Origin: an uncultured Peptostreptococcaceae bacterium | Lineage (GTDB): Bacteria; Bacillota; Clostridia; Tissierellales; Peptoniphilaceae | Assembly (NCBI GenBank): GCA_945910665.1 | Contig: CAMDZK010000051.1 | Location: 1-7,414 of the forward strand | DNA: 7,414 nt | Direction: 5' to 3' | Shown here: one piece after another, positions 7,124 through 7,414 of the stretch | Numbering within the stretch: the stretch's first letter is position 1 | Layout of the letters: every line of letters starts with the position of its first letter | The notes under the pieces: model-generated | What the model saw: the letters and a program-made list of their open reading frames with translations, nothing else | Told to the model about the DNA's origin: nothing | Database searches by the model: none | Program-made: the position numbers and the translations under genes

Positions 7124-7150
7124 AAGTGTACTATCTCATGTAGTACACTT
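7124..7150. promoter_or_regulatory. Perfect inverted repeat, probable YtrA-type GntR operator
   Basis: AAGTGTACTA (7124-7133) and TAGTACACTT (7141-7150) are exact reverse complements separated by 7 bases. Read as hexamers this is AGTGTA-N13-TACACT, the pattern reported, as I recall it, for the Bacillus subtilis YtrA repressor (GntR superfamily) that controls ABC-transporter operons responding to cell-wall antibiotics. It overlaps the predicted transcription start of the promoter at 7153-7181. No GntR gene lies in the window. The palindrome is certain; the regulator's identity is inferred. Confidence 0.75.
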
Positions 7151-7152
7151 GT

Positions 7153-7181
7153 ATTATAAATTACTCTAATAACTTAAACAA
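7153..7181 (-). promoter_or_regulatory. Sigma-A type promoter reading toward dnaE
   Basis: On the minus strand TTGTTT (7181-7176) is followed by a 17-base spacer and a perfect TATAAT (7158-7153). Transcription would start near 7146, inside the inverted repeat at 7124-7150, so a protein bound there would block initiation. The -35 box is only a half match, but the spacing and the -10 are ideal. The A+T-rich surroundings raise the chance of accidental matches. The downstream operator, ribosome binding site and ATG in correct order make a real promoter likely. Confidence 0.7.
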
Positions 7182-7388
7182 TGAATAAAAACTTATCCAT
7201 TTCTTAATATTTCCTTAAATTAAAATTTAAATCTATAATTTGCTTTTTCGAACTTACATCACTAAACACATATGAATAGATATGTCCTTATAAAAATACT
7301 ATTTCCATTACTCTCTAATATTAATGATATCCTATTTAAAAATCATTAACCTTATACCCTCAAGTTCATCTTCAAATTTCCCAGAACA

Positions 7389-7407
7389 AAGTGGCTTCGC
7401 CACACTT
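7389..7407. terminator. Small GC-rich hairpin at the right edge, possible terminator
   Basis: AAGTGGC (7389-7395) can pair with GCCAC-A-CTT (7399-7407) around a TTC loop, with one bulged A. On the plus strand it is followed by ATTTTGC, a weak T-run cut by the window edge. It could be a terminator, a repeat-element end or part of a coding sequence. The pairing is certain, the role is not. Confidence 0.25.
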
Positions 7408-7414
7408 ATTTTGC

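Larger units (their letters stand above)
7106..7414. other. A+T-rich non-dnaE segment upstream of the junction
   Basis: By hand count 7161-7380 has about 22% G+C, against roughly 40-45% in sampled lines of the adjoining genes. Apart from the promoter and operator next to dnaE I see no convincing gene. The G+C rises again after about 7380. Two short frames are open to the right edge: a minus-strand frame ending with TAG at 7334-7332 (its last residues include KPLCSGKFEDELEGIRLMIF) and a plus-strand frame from an ATG at 7324. Either could be the end or start of a neighbouring gene, and neither is recognisable. There is no sign of a transposase, group II intron domain V or tRNA. Confidence 0.6.

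Noticed and set aside
7100..7414. A group II intron or insertion sequence interrupting dnaE.
   Set aside because: No domain V-like hairpin, reverse transcriptase, transposase or target-site duplication is visible. The upstream part of dnaE does not reappear before the window ends, so an insertion longer than about 315 bp cannot be fully excluded.
7324..7414. A plus-strand gene starting at the ATG at 7324 and running off the window.
   Set aside because: Only 30 codons are visible, there is no clear ribosome binding site, and the competing minus-strand frame is equally open. There is not enough to call a gene.

Overview
The window looks like a stretch of a low-GC Gram-positive (Bacillota) chromosome, probably an anaerobic Clostridia or Tissierellia-type lineage. 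The evidence is the dnaE-pfkA-pyk gene order, a pyruvate kinase with the extra C-terminal PEP-utiliser-like domain, AGGAGG-type ribosome binding sites, and a hypothetical zinc-ribbon membrane protein of a kind I associate with Clostridia. The assignment below phylum level is tentative.

All genes are on the minus strand, so the window is read from right to left. From about 7099 down to 93 there is one tightly packed gene train: the 3' third of dnaE, then pfkA, pyk, a two-helix zinc-ribbon protein, a MATE-family transporter and an RlmD-type 23S rRNA uridine methyltransferase. Gaps are 2, 9 and 2 bp, followed by a 1-bp and a 4-bp overlap, which suggests a single transcript with translational coupling. 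pfkA and pyk encode the two classical allosteric control steps of glycolysis. The dnaE product is a replicative polymerase. The downstream genes concern an unknown membrane function, export and ribosome modification. At positions 1-65 another gene appears to begin, cut by the window edge.

The right end, 7100-7414, is different. The dnaE reading frame keeps recognisable family sequence only back to about 7099. The exonuclease (PHP), palm and thumb parts (roughly 740 residues) are absent. In their place is an A+T-rich stretch (about 22-25% G+C by hand count, against about 40-45% in sampled coding lines). It carries a near-consensus promoter, a perfect 10-bp inverted repeat matching the YtrA-type GntR operator pattern AGTGTA-N13-TACACT, and a strong Shine-Dalgarno sequence with an ATG. 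That ATG is out of frame with dnaE. The regulatory region of an unrelated gene, plausibly a GntR/ytr-type operon, therefore appears joined to the interior of dnaE. This is either a real rearrangement or a chimeric contig, and the sequence alone cannot decide between them.

No CRISPR array, tRNA, rRNA, recognisable transposase or prophage gene was seen. The best leads are the dnaE junction with its grafted operator, the dnaE/pyruvate kinase link through the TSH motif, and an unusual active-site substitution in PfkA (Ile at the position of E. coli Arg162).
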